Of a stretch of DNA of 64,000 nt, positions 35,239-43,969 are shown piece after piece; the stretch's first letter is position 1; every line of letters starts with the position of its first letter. The translations under genes and the position numbers were made by a program. This stretch comes from Planctomycetota bacterium (GTDB lineage: Bacteria; Planctomycetota; MHYJ01; WSZJ01; JACPWG01). The DNA lies in contig JACPWG010000054.1 in assembly GCA_016197205.1 (NCBI GenBank), positions 1 through 64,000 of the forward strand. The letters run 5' to 3'. A model generated the notes under the pieces. That model was given only the letters and a program-made list of their open reading frames with translations, ran no database searches and was not told where the DNA came from.

Positions 35239-36228
35239 ATGCGCGGGCGCTTGAGCTTGGCGGCGGCTACGCTTCTTCTGGCCATGGCCCTGCCGGCCGG
35301 GGCGGACATCGTCGTGCTGCGGAGCGGCGGCTCCCTCGAGGGGATCGTCACGCAGGCCGGCGACGAAGTCACCGTGGAGCTCACGCTGGGGCGAGTCACC
35401 GTACCGCGTCGGGACGTGGCGCAGGTCATTCCCTCACGCACCCCGCTCCGCGAATTCCGCCAACGCGAGGCGGCGCTTCGCTCGGGCGACGCACAGGCCC
35501 TGTTCGAGTTGGGGGTGTGGGCGGAGCAGGCGGACCTCCCGGTCCAGGCCAAGAAGGCCTTCCAGCACGCGCTGGTCATCGATCCGGACCACGCGGGCGC
35601 GCGGGCGAGGCTGGGCTTTGAGCGGGGAGCGGACGGCCGGTGGCTTTCCGAGGACGACTCGCGGCGGGCCCGCGGCTTCGTGAAGTACGAAGGGGAGTGG
35701 GTCAGCAAGGAAGAGGCCGGTCTTCGGCAAGCGCTCGCACAGCAGAAGTCGCTGGAGGCGCGCGCCCGGGCCGAGGAGGCTCGCGCGGAGGCGGAGCGCA
35801 AGGCCGCTGAGCGCGCGGAGGCCATCGCCGAGGCCCGTATGCGCGCCCTGGAGTCGCAGTACGCAGCCATCGCCTACCAGGAGGAGCTGCGGCGCTCGCG
35901 CAGGTTCTCCGACCCCTATGGTTCCGGCTTCGGCTTCCCGTTCTTCCTCACTCCGACGGTCGTGTCGTCCGGCTCGGTCACGTCCAATTTTGTCCGCGAC
36001 GGGAACGGCGCCTTCGTGACCGTGACGACCAACAACCTGGGACAGCAGACCTGGGTCCGGCATCCGGGCGGCGGGGCCGCGGACCTCCAGCTCCACGCGG
36101 ACGGCGACGGTCATTGCGTCCAGCACACCCAGGTCAATGGGCAGCTCGTCCAGTCGCACTTCTCGAACGCGACTTGCACCGGCGCTCCGGACATCACCAT
36201 TCGAAGCACGTCGGCGCAACACCCGTAG
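35239..36228 (+). CDS. Exported protein with N-terminal beta domain and coiled coil
   Basis: A 329-residue secreted protein, signal peptide cut near AGA at residue 22. The N-terminal unit IVVLRSGGSLEGIVTQAGDE to VTVPRRDVAQVI is a small beta module common in planctomycete exported proteins. A TPR-like pair and the WLSEDDSRRARGFVKYEGEW repeat region follow, then an Ala/Glu/Arg coiled coil (about 170-215). The C-terminal part is Gly/Thr/Val-rich (VTVTTNNLGQQTW) and likely beta-structured. No enzymatic motif is visible. A hairpin precedes the GGGAGG ribosome site. Confidence 0.8.
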   Translation: MRGRLSLAAATLLLAMALPAGADIVVLRSGGSLEGIVTQAGDEVTVELTLGRVTVPRRDVAQVIPSRTPLREFRQREAALRSGDAQALFELGVWAEQADLPVQAKKAFQHALVIDPDHAGARARLGFERGADGRWLSEDDSRRARGFVKYEGEWVSKEEAGLRQALAQQKSLEARARAEEARAEAERKAAERAEAIAEARMRALESQYAAIAYQEELRRSRRFSDPYGSGFGFPFFLTPTVVSSGSVTSNFVRDGNGAFVTVTTNNLGQQTWVRHPGGGAADLQLHADGDGHCVQHTQVNGQLVQSHFSNATCTGAPDITIRSTSAQHP

Positions 36229-36650
36229 GCCTTCGGCGCAGCCCTCTCAGGGTGGCTGCCCCGTCCGTCCGGGTATCTGCCCGCAAGCTGCCTGTTCACC
36301 AGGCCATGCAGCGTGAGGCCACATTGTGGTGCGGGGCCTCCGCCTCCGCGCGCGCGGCGCTTCGGTGGGCGGAGCCGCCCTGCACCCGCTCGCGCGCGGA
36401 CTGTCGGAACCACCTCCCCAATTTCTCCCGGAGCCATCCCCGCACCCAACGGGCTCGGTGAGATACGAGCGGGTCGCCCCGTCGGTGCAGGGCGGAAGCC
36501 CTGCTCCACAAGGGCTCGTGGCCATCCGAAAAGAACAGGGGGAAGCTCGCCCTTCCCTCACTCGGCATCGGATGCTCCGTTTCACTAGTGTCCCGCCTAC
36601 GCGCATTCTGCTAGTTCGCCGGGCGCTCCGTGGAGGTCGGCTGGCTCCCG
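36229..36650. repeat. Repeat-rich non-coding stretch
   Basis: No convincing gene. It contains the hairpin word GTGCAGGGCGGAAGCCCTGC at about 36482-36501 (relatives near 1100 and 4888) and a GTGCGGGGCCTCCGCC-type segment near 36328. Confidence 0.45.
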
Positions 36651-37688
36651 TCAGGTAGAGCTTTCAGGGAACCCGTTCGATGCGCTTGTCATCCCTTCGG
36701 CCCGGCTCAGGGCAGGCTCTGAGCGAAGCGGAGCGCCGCAGCGCGGAGCGAAGTGAAGGATCCAAACGAAGTCGCGCCCTTTGAGCCGTTTCAAGGTGTC
36801 CAGTTCGTCGTTTTTCCAGCGGGGGTCGGGCACGCCGCTCACGAACCAGTCCGACCCGTTGTCCGCCAGGATCATGCCGTAGGCCTTGAGGGCGACGAGG
36901 ATCACCTGCGCGGTGGGCGGAAAGCGGGAAACATCGAAGGCCGCCTTCAGGCGGACGCGCATCCCCATGGGGGGCAGGTTGGCATCGGTGAGGCGGCTGG
37001 CGAAGTGGCGGGCGGGGGGGACGTAGGCGCGGCGGCTGCGCTCGCAAGTGAAGCGGACGGCGTGGCGGATCGCCTGCTGTTCCACCACTTCGTCGTACCG
37101 GACGAGGCCGGGCAAAATCGGGAGGCCGGCGGCGTCGGCCGAGGTCCAGCCTGCCGGTCTTTCCCTGTTGGTCTTCAGGTCGAAGATCGCGCCGGAGCCT
37201 GCACGCCAGGACCGACCACCCTCGACCGGATGCGCCGACCAGAGCTCGTAGAGCGTCCACGCGTCCCGATCGAGAACCAGCACATGGCGGTCTCCCTTGG
37301 CGTCGGACCCGCCTTCGATCGGGGCGTCCGGCGGGATGGGGTAGGGGCCGGGATCGCTTTCGTCCTTGTATTCGAAGGCGACGGGCACCCTGGGCTGCGT
37401 CCCCGGGACTACGACATAGGGGATGCCGTAGGTCTTCCGGTCCCACACCCCGAAGTCGGGGTGGAGGCCCTCGTCCGCGCCGATGCTCGCAATGAGCGTG
37501 TCCGAGGCCGGATCGACGGGTTCGCGAGCGATCTCCCGATTCCAGAGATTATCGGGCGGAAACAGTCTTCGTCCACCCAGGCTTGCGCCCGGGCCGAGCT
37601 GCACGGTCCCGGGCTGTCTTGGTTGCGACCAGGCCCAGCCGGCGGCCAGGAGCAGGATGGCGGCGCAGGCGAGCGGCTTTCCGTGCAT
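36651..37688 (-). CDS. Secreted protein of unknown function with repeat-derived C terminus
   Basis: A 345-residue exported protein with a clear signal peptide (LACAAILLLAAGWAWS). The mature part resembles a family of secreted proteins with the themes LFPPDNLWNREI, HPDFGVWDRKTYGIPYVVV, LVLDRDAWTLYELW and LKAYGMILADNGSDWFVSG. I cannot name a function. The last 30 or so residues (after VWILHFAP) are encoded by a GGATCC/CCTTCG-type dispersed repeat (about 36690-36765) and are probably not native, so the original C terminus seems to have been overwritten. Confidence 0.78.
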   Translation of the reverse strand: MHGKPLACAAILLLAAGWAWSQPRQPGTVQLGPGASLGGRRLFPPDNLWNREIAREPVDPASDTLIASIGADEGLHPDFGVWDRKTYGIPYVVVPGTQPRVPVAFEYKDESDPGPYPIPPDAPIEGGSDAKGDRHVLVLDRDAWTLYELWSAHPVEGGRSWRAGSGAIFDLKTNRERPAGWTSADAAGLPILPGLVRYDEVVEQQAIRHAVRFTCERSRRAYVPPARHFASRLTDANLPPMGMRVRLKAAFDVSRFPPTAQVILVALKAYGMILADNGSDWFVSGVPDPRWKNDELDTLKRLKGRDFVWILHFAPRCGAPLRSEPALSRAEGMTSASNGFPESST

Positions 37689-37883
37689 TGGTTCTCCTTG
37701 TAAGTCGATATGGAAAAGGGTTTTGTAGGACTTGCACTTTTCTCTTCTCTTCGAACGACCGCCCGCGCCCCCGACCGCTCCGGCGATGCAGTTGCGCGTT
37801 GGCTCTGCCCCGATCCTTGTGAGCTACGCGCCTCCGGAGCGCAAATTCGGTGCCTGTAAGGGCTCGCATCGAGGCGCTTTCCC

Positions 37884-37912
37884 TTGACAAGCGGAGGGTA
37901 GGGGGGTATACT
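37884..37912 (+). promoter_or_regulatory. Promoter of the tRNA-Arg/tadA unit
   Basis: TTGACA (37884-37889) and TATACT (37907-37912) with a 17-bp spacer, 20 bases before the mature tRNA-Arg end. Confidence 0.75.
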
Positions 37913-37932
37913 TCTGAGCGATCTGCAACCCC

Positions 37933-38009
37933 GCGCCCGTAGCTCAACTGGATAGAGCGCCGGCCTACGAAGCCGTAGGTTGCAAGTTCGAATCTTGCCG
38001 GGCGCACCA
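37933..38009 (+). tRNA. tRNA-Arg (anticodon ACG)
   Basis: A full cloverleaf of 77 nt with encoded CCA. The acceptor GCGCCCG pairs with CGGGCGC, the D arm is GCTC/GAGC, the anticodon loop is CTACGAA and the T arm has GTTCGAATC. Base 34 is A, the substrate of TadA, whose gene begins five bases later. Confidence 0.97.
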
Positions 38010-38014
38010 TACTC

Positions 38015-38503
38015 ATGCTCGACCGGGGGAACGAGTTCTTCATGGAGGAGGCCCTCCGGGAGGCCCGGAAGGCCCTGGAGGAGGGGGAAGTCCCGGTCGG
38101 TGCGGTCGTGGTGCATGGCGGGGAGATCATCGGCCGCGCGCACAACCAGCGGGAACGGCTGAAGGATCCGACGGCGCACGCGGAGATGGTCGCGTTGACC
38201 CAGGCGGCGTCGGCGCTTGACAACTGGCGGCTCACGGGAGCGACGCTCTATGCGACGCTCGAGCCCTGCGCGATGTGCGCCGGGGCGTTGGTCCTGGCGC
38301 GCGTGGACCGGTTGGTCTTCGCGACGGCCGACCCGAAGGCCGGCGCCTGCGGCTCCCTGTTCGACATCGTGCGCGACCCTCGGCTCAACCACCGCCTCGA
38401 CGTGGAAACCGGCGTGTGCGAGGCCGAGGCCGCGTCCCTCTTGCGGGATTTCTTCCGGTCCCGGCGGGGATCGGAACGCGGAGAGGTACCGAAGCGGTTG
38501 TAA
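38015..38503 (+). CDS. tadA: tRNA-specific adenosine deaminase TadA
   Basis: A 162-residue cytidine-deaminase-fold enzyme that converts A34 of tRNA-Arg(ACG) to inosine. It has GEVPVGAVVV, the zinc ligand and proton-shuttle motif HAEM, and PCAMC (EPCAMCAGAL). The gene begins five bases after tRNA-Arg(ACG), its own substrate, so they share a promoter. The first ATG (38015) would put the ribosome site inside the tRNA; the ATG at 38042, with GGGGGA 11 bases upstream, is a plausible alternative. The last eight codons and the stop lie within the 5' part of tRNA-Ser(CGA). Confidence 0.95.
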   Translation: MLDRGNEFFMEEALREARKALEEGEVPVGAVVVHGGEIIGRAHNQRERLKDPTAHAEMVALTQAASALDNWRLTGATLYATLEPCAMCAGALVLARVDRLVFATADPKAGACGSLFDIVRDPRLNHRLDVETGVCEAEAASLLRDFFRSRRGSERGEVPKRL

Positions 38504-38570
38504 CGGGCCCGCCTCGAAAGCGGGTTGCCTCGAAAGGGGCACGTGGGTTCGAATCCCACCCTCTCCGCCA
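38480..38570 (+). tRNA. tRNA-Ser (anticodon CGA)
   Basis: A 91-nt class II tRNA with acceptor GGAGAGG/CCTCTCC, anticodon loop CTCGAAA, a long variable arm (GCCTCGAAAGGGGC), T loop TTCGAATC and encoded CCA. The first 24 bases overlap the end of tadA. Confidence 0.97.
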
Positions 38571-38634
38571 CTCACGATTCTCAAACTGCGGCGAATGCGG
38601 CGAGCGGCCGCGTTCGCCTTCCGTGCCCTGGCCC

Positions 38635-38728
38635 GGAGAGGTGCCTGAGCGGCCGAAAGGGCGCGACTGGAAATCGCGTGTAGGGGCACAAACCTCTACC
38701 GAGGGTTCAAATCCCTCCCTCTCCGCCA
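38635..38728 (+). tRNA. tRNA-Ser (anticodon GGA)
   Basis: A 94-nt class II tRNA with the same acceptor stem as the preceding tRNA-Ser, anticodon loop CTGGAAA, a long variable arm and encoded CCA. Confidence 0.97.
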
Positions 38729-38775
38729 CGCCCGCGGAATGCCGTCTTTTTTTTCGCTCTGTAGGATCAAAAAAA

Positions 38776-39061
38776 ATGCCGCGCTAGACGGGGAGGTAGC
38801 GGTGCCCTGAGTCTCCGCAAGGGGACGACCTGCAACCCGCTCCAGCAGGGTCGAATCCCCTCCCGAGGGCAGTTCTTCTGTTCTTCTGTCGTCGTAAGTG
38901 GCGTTGAAGATCTGGCCCCGTGCAATGGATGGGTTATCCACCCCGCCAGGACCGGAAGGTAGCAACGGAGATCGCCCTTTCCATGTGCCGCGGGTTTGCC
39001 GGGTCGGAGCCGGCTGCGCCGGCAGTTCGCAGAGGGAATGTTCGACGGAGGGTGCGCGGCG
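38776..39061 (+). ncRNA. ffs: Signal recognition particle RNA, large type with Alu domain
   Basis: About 285 nt. The 5' part contains GGGGAGGTAGCGGTGCCCTG, then CTGCAACCCGCTCCAGCAGG and GTCGAATCCCCTCCCGAGG. These match the Alu domain of the Bacillus scRNA, not the short 4.5S form. The S-domain core is CCAGGACCGGAAGGTAGCAA, followed by CCATGTGCCGCGGGTTTGCC. The ends pair (GCCGCGC at 38778-38784 with GCGCGGC at 39054-39060). The RNA scaffolds Ffh for co-translational targeting. Ends are estimated from pairing. Confidence 0.9.
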
Positions 39062-39115
39062 TATACACGCCCCGGCGCCGAGCGCGGCGCCGGTTTCCCG
39101 CCCAGAGGGACCGAC

Positions 39116-41071
39116 ATGGCGAACGACCCGTCCTATCAGGTGATCGCCCGGCGCTACCGCCCCCAGACCTTTGAAGAGGTCGTGGGGCAGGAGCATGTCG
39201 CCACCACCCTCACGAACGCCATTTCCGAGAACCGCGTAGCACACGCCTACATCTTCACGGGCACGCGCGGGGTCGGCAAGACCTCCATGGCGCGCATCCT
39301 GGCCAAGGCGCTCAACTGCGCCCGCGGCCCCACCGGCGAGCCTTGCGGCGACTGCGCCTCCTGCCGCGAAATCACCGACGGCTCCTCCCCGGACGTGATC
39401 GAGATCGACGCCGCCTCCAACACCGGCGTCGACGACGTCCGCGGCCTCCGGGAGAGCATCCAGTACCTCCCGCTCCGGTCCCGTCGCAAGATCTACATCG
39501 TCGACGAGGCCCACATGCTCTCCAAGGCGGCCTGGAACGCCTTCCTGAAGACCCTCGAAGAGCCCCCGCCCCACGCCGCTTTTATTTTCGCGACCACCGA
39601 GGCCAACCGGCTGCCGGAAACGATTCGCTCCCGCTGCCAGCCGTTCGAGTTCCGGAGGATCACCACCGACGACATCGTGCGCCGCCTCGGCCAGGTCTGC
39701 GCCCGCGAAAAGGTCAAGGCCGCCGAGGACGTCCTCCGCGCCGTGGCCCGCGCCGGGCGCGGCTCCATGCGCGACGCCCAGTCCCTCCTCGACCAGGTCA
39801 TCGCCGCCTCGGGCGCGGACGCCATCGCCCGTGCGGACGTCGACCGCGTCGTCGGCGCTCTGCCCGGCGAGCGACTCACCGCCGTTCTCGACGCCGTCGA
39901 GCGGCAGGACCTCCGCACGCTCTTCGAAACGGTCGACGCGCTCGTCGCCGAGGGGCACGACCAGGGCCTCTTCCTCGAACAGCTCGCCGACCACTGCCGG
40001 CAGCTCCTCGTGGTCCAGGCCTGCGGTCCCGCCTCGCCGCTGGTCGACGCGCCGGACGACCTGCGGGCGAAATTCGCGGAGCAGGCCAAGCTCTTCCCCG
40101 TCGATCGGCTCCTCGCCTTCGCGCAGGTCCTCGCCGATGCGCGCCGCCGGCTGCGGGATGTCGCGAACGCCCGGCTCCTCCTCGAAATCACGCTCGTCAA
40201 GCTCGCGCGGCTCCGCGACCTGCAGACGGTGGCCGACCTCGTGGACCGGCTCGCGCGGGCCGAGGCGCCCGGCGCCGCGGTTGACCCCGCGACCGCGGCC
40301 CCGGCGCCACGCGTGGCGACCGAGTCCCCACGGCCGGCTCCGCCGTCCCCCGCTCCCGCACCTGCCGCACCAGCCGCGGCTGCCGCCCCCGCGAGGGCCG
40401 TCCGGGAGAGTGCACCGCCGCCGCCTGCGCCCCTCAGGCCCGCTTCGCCCCCGCCGCCTGCGACCGCGAAGCCGTCCCCCGCGCCCGCCCCGCCGAGCGC
40501 GTCCCCCGTCGCCGCGGAAAACCCCGCGGGTCCCGTGGACCTGGAGCTCGTCCGCAAGAACTGGGGGCGCATCCTCGAACGGGCCGGGGCCGAGAAGAAA
40601 CCGGTGCAGGCGCTGCTGCGCGAGGGGGAGCCTCGACAGCTCTCCGGCCTGCACCTGACGATCGCGTTCGACAAGGCCCACACCTTTCACATGAGCGGCC
40701 TCGAGGGGCCGGACCGGATGGCGGTCGTGGAAAACGCGGTCGCCGCGGTCGTGGGGCGTCGCCTGGCGGTGAAGCTCGCGCTCTCGGACACGCCGGTGAC
40801 GCCGCTCGTGGCCCCGCGGGATCCGGACGGGGAGCCCCCGGACCCGGAGCGCCTTCCGGACGGCCCGGCGACCGGCGGCGCCGAGGCCGGAGGATCCCTG
40901 CCTCCGCCGGCGGGAAGCGGCGGCGACCCGCGCGACCGCTCCGAGCCCGCCCCGGAGGGAACCGCCGCCGGCCGGAACCGCAACGAACGGATCCAGGAGG
41001 CGCGCCGGGACCCGATCGTGCTCAAGGCCGAGAAACTCTTCGATGCCCGCGTCCTCAACGTGGAGGATTGA
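39116..41071 (+). CDS. dnaX: DNA polymerase III subunits gamma/tau
   Basis: A 651-residue clamp-loader ATPase. Walker A is GTRGVGKT (49-56), the zinc module has Cys68, 77, 80 and 83 (NCARGPTGEPCGDCASC), Walker B/DEAH is at 130-133, and sensor 1 is FIFATTEA. A Pro/Ala-rich linker (about 382-475) joins the clamp loader to a tau-like C-terminal domain, so the full product is tau-like. I saw no obvious slippery heptamer for making gamma. The start at 39116 has AGAGGGA upstream and follows the SRP RNA by 54 bases. It ends three bases before ebfC. Confidence 0.97.
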   Translation: MANDPSYQVIARRYRPQTFEEVVGQEHVATTLTNAISENRVAHAYIFTGTRGVGKTSMARILAKALNCARGPTGEPCGDCASCREITDGSSPDVIEIDAASNTGVDDVRGLRESIQYLPLRSRRKIYIVDEAHMLSKAAWNAFLKTLEEPPPHAAFIFATTEANRLPETIRSRCQPFEFRRITTDDIVRRLGQVCAREKVKAAEDVLRAVARAGRGSMRDAQSLLDQVIAASGADAIARADVDRVVGALPGERLTAVLDAVERQDLRTLFETVDALVAEGHDQGLFLEQLADHCRQLLVVQACGPASPLVDAPDDLRAKFAEQAKLFPVDRLLAFAQVLADARRRLRDVANARLLLEITLVKLARLRDLQTVADLVDRLARAEAPGAAVDPATAAPAPRVATESPRPAPPSPAPAPAAPAAAAAPARAVRESAPPPPAPLRPASPPPPATAKPSPAPAPPSASPVAAENPAGPVDLELVRKNWGRILERAGAEKKPVQALLREGEPRQLSGLHLTIAFDKAHTFHMSGLEGPDRMAVVENAVAAVVGRRLAVKLALSDTPVTPLVAPRDPDGEPPDPERLPDGPATGGAEAGGSLPPPAGSGGDPRDRSEPAPEGTAAGRNRNERIQEARRDPIVLKAEKLFDARVLNVED

Positions 41072-41074
41072 AAC

Positions 41075-41407
41075 ATGGCCCGGAACATGGGCGGGTTCGA
41101 CATGGGCAAGCTGATGAAACAGGCCCAGGACCTGCAGAAAAACGTCTCAAAGGTCCAGGAAGAGCTGAAGGAGCGCGTGGTCGAGGCCGACGCGGGCTCC
41201 GGGATGGTGAAGGTCCAGGTGAACGGCGCGCAGGAGGTCGTCTCCATCCGGATCTCGCCGGACATCGTTTCGAAGGACGACGTTTCCATGCTCGAAGACC
41301 TCGTGCTCCTCGCGGTCCAGCAGGGGATGAAAAAGGCGAAAGAGCTGGCCGACGCCGAGCTGGCCAAAGTGACCGGCGGCATGCCGCTCCCCGGCTTCGG
41401 CATGTAG
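41075..41407 (+). CDS. ebfC: YbaB/EbfC family nucleoid-associated protein
   Basis: A 110-residue DNA-binding protein of the YbaB/EbfC family. A Gly/Met-rich start (MARNMGGFDMGKLMKQAQDL) leads into a long amphipathic helix, the VVEADAGSGMVKVQVNGAQE hairpin, and the usual GGMPLPGFGM ending. The family member between dnaX and recR is conserved across bacteria and is thought to act in nucleoid organisation or recombination. It starts three bases after dnaX, so translation is likely coupled. Confidence 0.96.
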   Translation: MARNMGGFDMGKLMKQAQDLQKNVSKVQEELKERVVEADAGSGMVKVQVNGAQEVVSIRISPDIVSKDDVSMLEDLVLLAVQQGMKKAKELADAELAKVTGGMPLPGFGM

Positions 41408-41439
41408 ACCGCGAATTGCGCGAATTCATGGAGGGCCAC

Positions 41440-41466
41440 GGAACCGCGACCGTCAGGGAGCGGCCT
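41440..41466. repeat. Single arm of family A element
   Basis: CCGCGACCGTCAGGGAGCGG, one mismatch from the family A arm, without a matching second arm nearby. It lies in the 221-bp gap between ebfC and recR, which otherwise shows nothing notable apart from an 8-A run near 41570. Confidence 0.6.
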
Positions 41467-41628
41467 CGAGGCGTCCTCCCGCTCCGGAAGTTCGACTTCC
41501 AGCCTCGTTCGAGGCGGAACGCGCGTCGTACGGCGACGACTCCCGCCTCCGGGTTTGGATCGCGAGTCTCAAAAAAAACAATTGGCGAAATCGGCGTAAT
41601 TCGCGGTTTCCTTCCTTGGCGGTAGCGA

Positions 41629-42228
41629 ATGGGCGCGTATCCCGACACTCTCGTGCGGTTGATCGACGAGCTGGGCCGTCTCCCCGGCGTGGGGGAGCGG
41701 ACCGCGGAGCGGATGGCCTTCCACCTCCTGCGCGTGCCCGACGCGGAGGCGCTGGCCCTGGCGGACGCTATCCGCGCGGTCAAGGCCCGCGTGCGGGCGT
41801 GCTCGGTTTGCGCGACCTTGACCGACCTGGAGGTCTGCGCGATCTGCGAGGACCCGGGCCGGCAGCGGGACCTCCTCTGCGTCGTGGAGCAGCCGAACGA
41901 CATGTGGGCCCTGGAGAAGGTCGGCAGCTACCGCGGACTCTACCACGTGCTGCAGGGGCGGATCGCGCCCCTCGAAGGCGTCGGCCCCGAGCACCTGACC
42001 GTCGGGCGGCTCCTCGAGCGCGTACGCGCCGGGGGCGTCCGCGAGGTGATCCTGGCCACGAACCCCAATCTCGAGGGGGACGGCACCGCCCTCTATCTCC
42101 AGCGGAGCCTGGCTCCGCTCGGCGTCCGGACCACGCGGATCGCGAAGGGCATCCCCTCCGGGAGCACCCTGGAATACGCGAGTCGCGCCATCCTGGCCGA
42201 CGCCCTCGACGGGCGCCGGGACTTGTGA
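41629..42228 (+). CDS. recR: Recombination mediator RecR
   Basis: A 199-residue protein that acts with RecO (and RecF) to load RecA on single-stranded gaps. Helix-hairpin-helix region LPGVGERTAERMA is at about 18-30, the four-Cys zinc site is Cys58, 61, 70 and 73 (CSVC, CAIC), and a Toprim domain follows (VILATNPNLEGDGTALYLQR). Length is as expected. It follows dnaX-ebfC in the order conserved from Bacillus to proteobacteria, but a family A repeat arm has entered the gap. Confidence 0.97.
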   Translation: MGAYPDTLVRLIDELGRLPGVGERTAERMAFHLLRVPDAEALALADAIRAVKARVRACSVCATLTDLEVCAICEDPGRQRDLLCVVEQPNDMWALEKVGSYRGLYHVLQGRIAPLEGVGPEHLTVGRLLERVRAGGVREVILATNPNLEGDGTALYLQRSLAPLGVRTTRIAKGIPSGSTLEYASRAILADALDGRRDL

Positions 42229-42238
42229 GGAGTTCGGC

Positions 42239-43969
42239 ATGAAGATGGAACTCGGCCTCCAGCATCGCCAAGAGATGCGGCTGAAGCTGGCGCCGCAAAT
42301 CATCCAGTCCATCGAGATCCTCCAGCTTCCGATGCTGGACCTCCAGGAGCTCATCAAGCAGGAGCTGGAGGACAACCCGACCCTCGAGCTCGAGAGCGAA
42401 GTCGACCCCAAGCTCGACCCGGTCAAGGAGGGGGACAAGGCCGAAGACGCCTCGCCCGCGGAGGAGAAGCCCGAGGCGGACGATCACGTGGAACGGGAAT
42501 CGGTGCAAGAGCTGAGCGCGGAGGAGACGGCGGAGGCCGAGGCGGAGCGGGACCGCGGGCTCGACGAAAACCTCAACCTCCTCGAGCAGCTCGAGCGCGA
42601 ATGGAAGGAGTTCTCCCCGACCCGGACCGGCGGGGACGACCCCCTCAAGGACAAAAAGCTCGAGGCGATGCAGAACACGCCCGCCCGCAGCGAGAGCCTG
42701 CAGGAGCACCTGAACCAGCAGTTCGTCCTGGCGGCCCGCACCGAGCGCATCCGACGGATCGGCCAGCACCTCATCTACAACATCAGCCCGAACGGCTACC
42801 TCAAGGTCCCGCTCCCGGAGATCACCGCCTCGGTCAACGGCTCGATCGACGAGCAGGTGAGGTCGATCCTGGACGGGGCCGCGCGCCTCGCCGCCGAGGC
42901 CGCGGGGGAGAAGACCGCCAAGGAGCTGGCGTACGAACTCTTCCTCGAGGACGAGGACAAGGACCGGGAGCTGAAGACGCACGTGTTCGAGCGCATGGAC
43001 CCGGGCGGCAAGCCCCTGATGTCGTTCGAGGAAACCGTGGCCCCGCTCCACGTGACGCTCGAGGAGGTCGAGCAGGTCCTCCACGCCATCCAGCACCTCG
43101 ACCCCCAGGGCGTGGGCGCGCGCGACGTGAAAGAGTGCCTCCTCTTGCAGCTCGACCCGCAGGACCCCGACCACGACGCCCTCTCCACCCTGATTCGCAC
43201 CAGTCTCGAGGACATCGGCGCCAACAAGCTGCCGAAAGTGGCGAAGGACACCGGGCAGTCCGTGCCGGAGATCAAGCGACTCGTGGACAAGCTCGCCCTC
43301 CTGAATCCGCGACCGGGCCGTGACTTCTCCGACGACAACGTCCCCTACATCATCCCGGAGATCCAGGTGGACGTGATCGACGGCGAGTACGTGGTCCGGA
43401 CGAAGGAGACCTACCTGCCCCGCCTCTGCATCAGCCCGTACTGCCACCGGATCCTCGCGGATCGCGGCGCGAACCCCAAGGTGAAGGAATTCGTGCGGCG
43501 GAAGATCGAGGCCGCGAAGCGGCTCATCGGTTCGATCGAGCAGCGTCAGCACACGCTGTGGCGCATCTCGGACCGCATCGTCCAGATCCAGCGGCCCTTC
43601 TTCGAGCACGGGATCTCCCACCTCAAGCCCCTGCGCATGCAGGAGGTCGCGGACGAGCTGGGCATCCACGTGTCCACGGTCAGCCGTGCGATCTCCGAGA
43701 AGTACGTCCAGAGCCCGCGCGGGATCTTTGCCCTGAAGTACTTCTTCTCGGGCGCCACGGAGTGCTCCGAGGGGGAGGACAAGTCCCGGATGAGCGTGGT
43801 GAATCGCATCAAGGAACTCATCGAAGGGGAGGACAAGGAGAATCCCCTTGGGGACTCGAAAATCGTGGAGATCCTGCGGAAGGAAGGGCTCGACATCGCC
43901 CGCCGGACCGTGACCAAGTATCGGAAGGTCCTGGGCGTCTCGTCGTCGCGCCAGAGGAAGAAGTACTGA
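42239..43969 (+). CDS. rpoN: RNA polymerase sigma-54 factor
   Basis: A 576-residue sigma-54 factor. Region I has the Gln/Leu-rich stretch LKLAPQIIQSIEILQLPMLD; an acidic region II follows. Near residues 467-490 is the helix-turn-helix (MQEVADELGIHVSTVSRAIS), and the RpoN box ARRTVTKYRK is at about 554-563. It directs transcription from -24/-12 promoters with enhancer-binding ATPases. The ATG at 42239 has GAGGAG upstream and lies ten bases after recR. A candidate sigma-54 promoter is seen 750 bases downstream, before the next gene. Confidence 0.97.
   Translation: MKMELGLQHRQEMRLKLAPQIIQSIEILQLPMLDLQELIKQELEDNPTLELESEVDPKLDPVKEGDKAEDASPAEEKPEADDHVERESVQELSAEETAEAEAERDRGLDENLNLLEQLEREWKEFSPTRTGGDDPLKDKKLEAMQNTPARSESLQEHLNQQFVLAARTERIRRIGQHLIYNISPNGYLKVPLPEITASVNGSIDEQVRSILDGAARLAAEAAGEKTAKELAYELFLEDEDKDRELKTHVFERMDPGGKPLMSFEETVAPLHVTLEEVEQVLHAIQHLDPQGVGARDVKECLLLQLDPQDPDHDALSTLIRTSLEDIGANKLPKVAKDTGQSVPEIKRLVDKLALLNPRPGRDFSDDNVPYIIPEIQVDVIDGEYVVRTKETYLPRLCISPYCHRILADRGANPKVKEFVRRKIEAAKRLIGSIEQRQHTLWRISDRIVQIQRPFFEHGISHLKPLRMQEVADELGIHVSTVSRAISEKYVQSPRGIFALKYFFSGATECSEGEDKSRMSVVNRIKELIEGEDKENPLGDSKIVEILRKEGLDIARRTVTKYRKVLGVSSSRQRKKY

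Noticed and set aside
38922..38998. A short 4.5S-type SRP RNA only
   Set aside because: The upstream Alu-like block and pairing of the far ends support the longer form.
38696..40690. 664-codon minus-strand frame over the SRP RNA and dnaX
   Set aside because: Antisense shadow of dnaX that also crosses an RNA gene.
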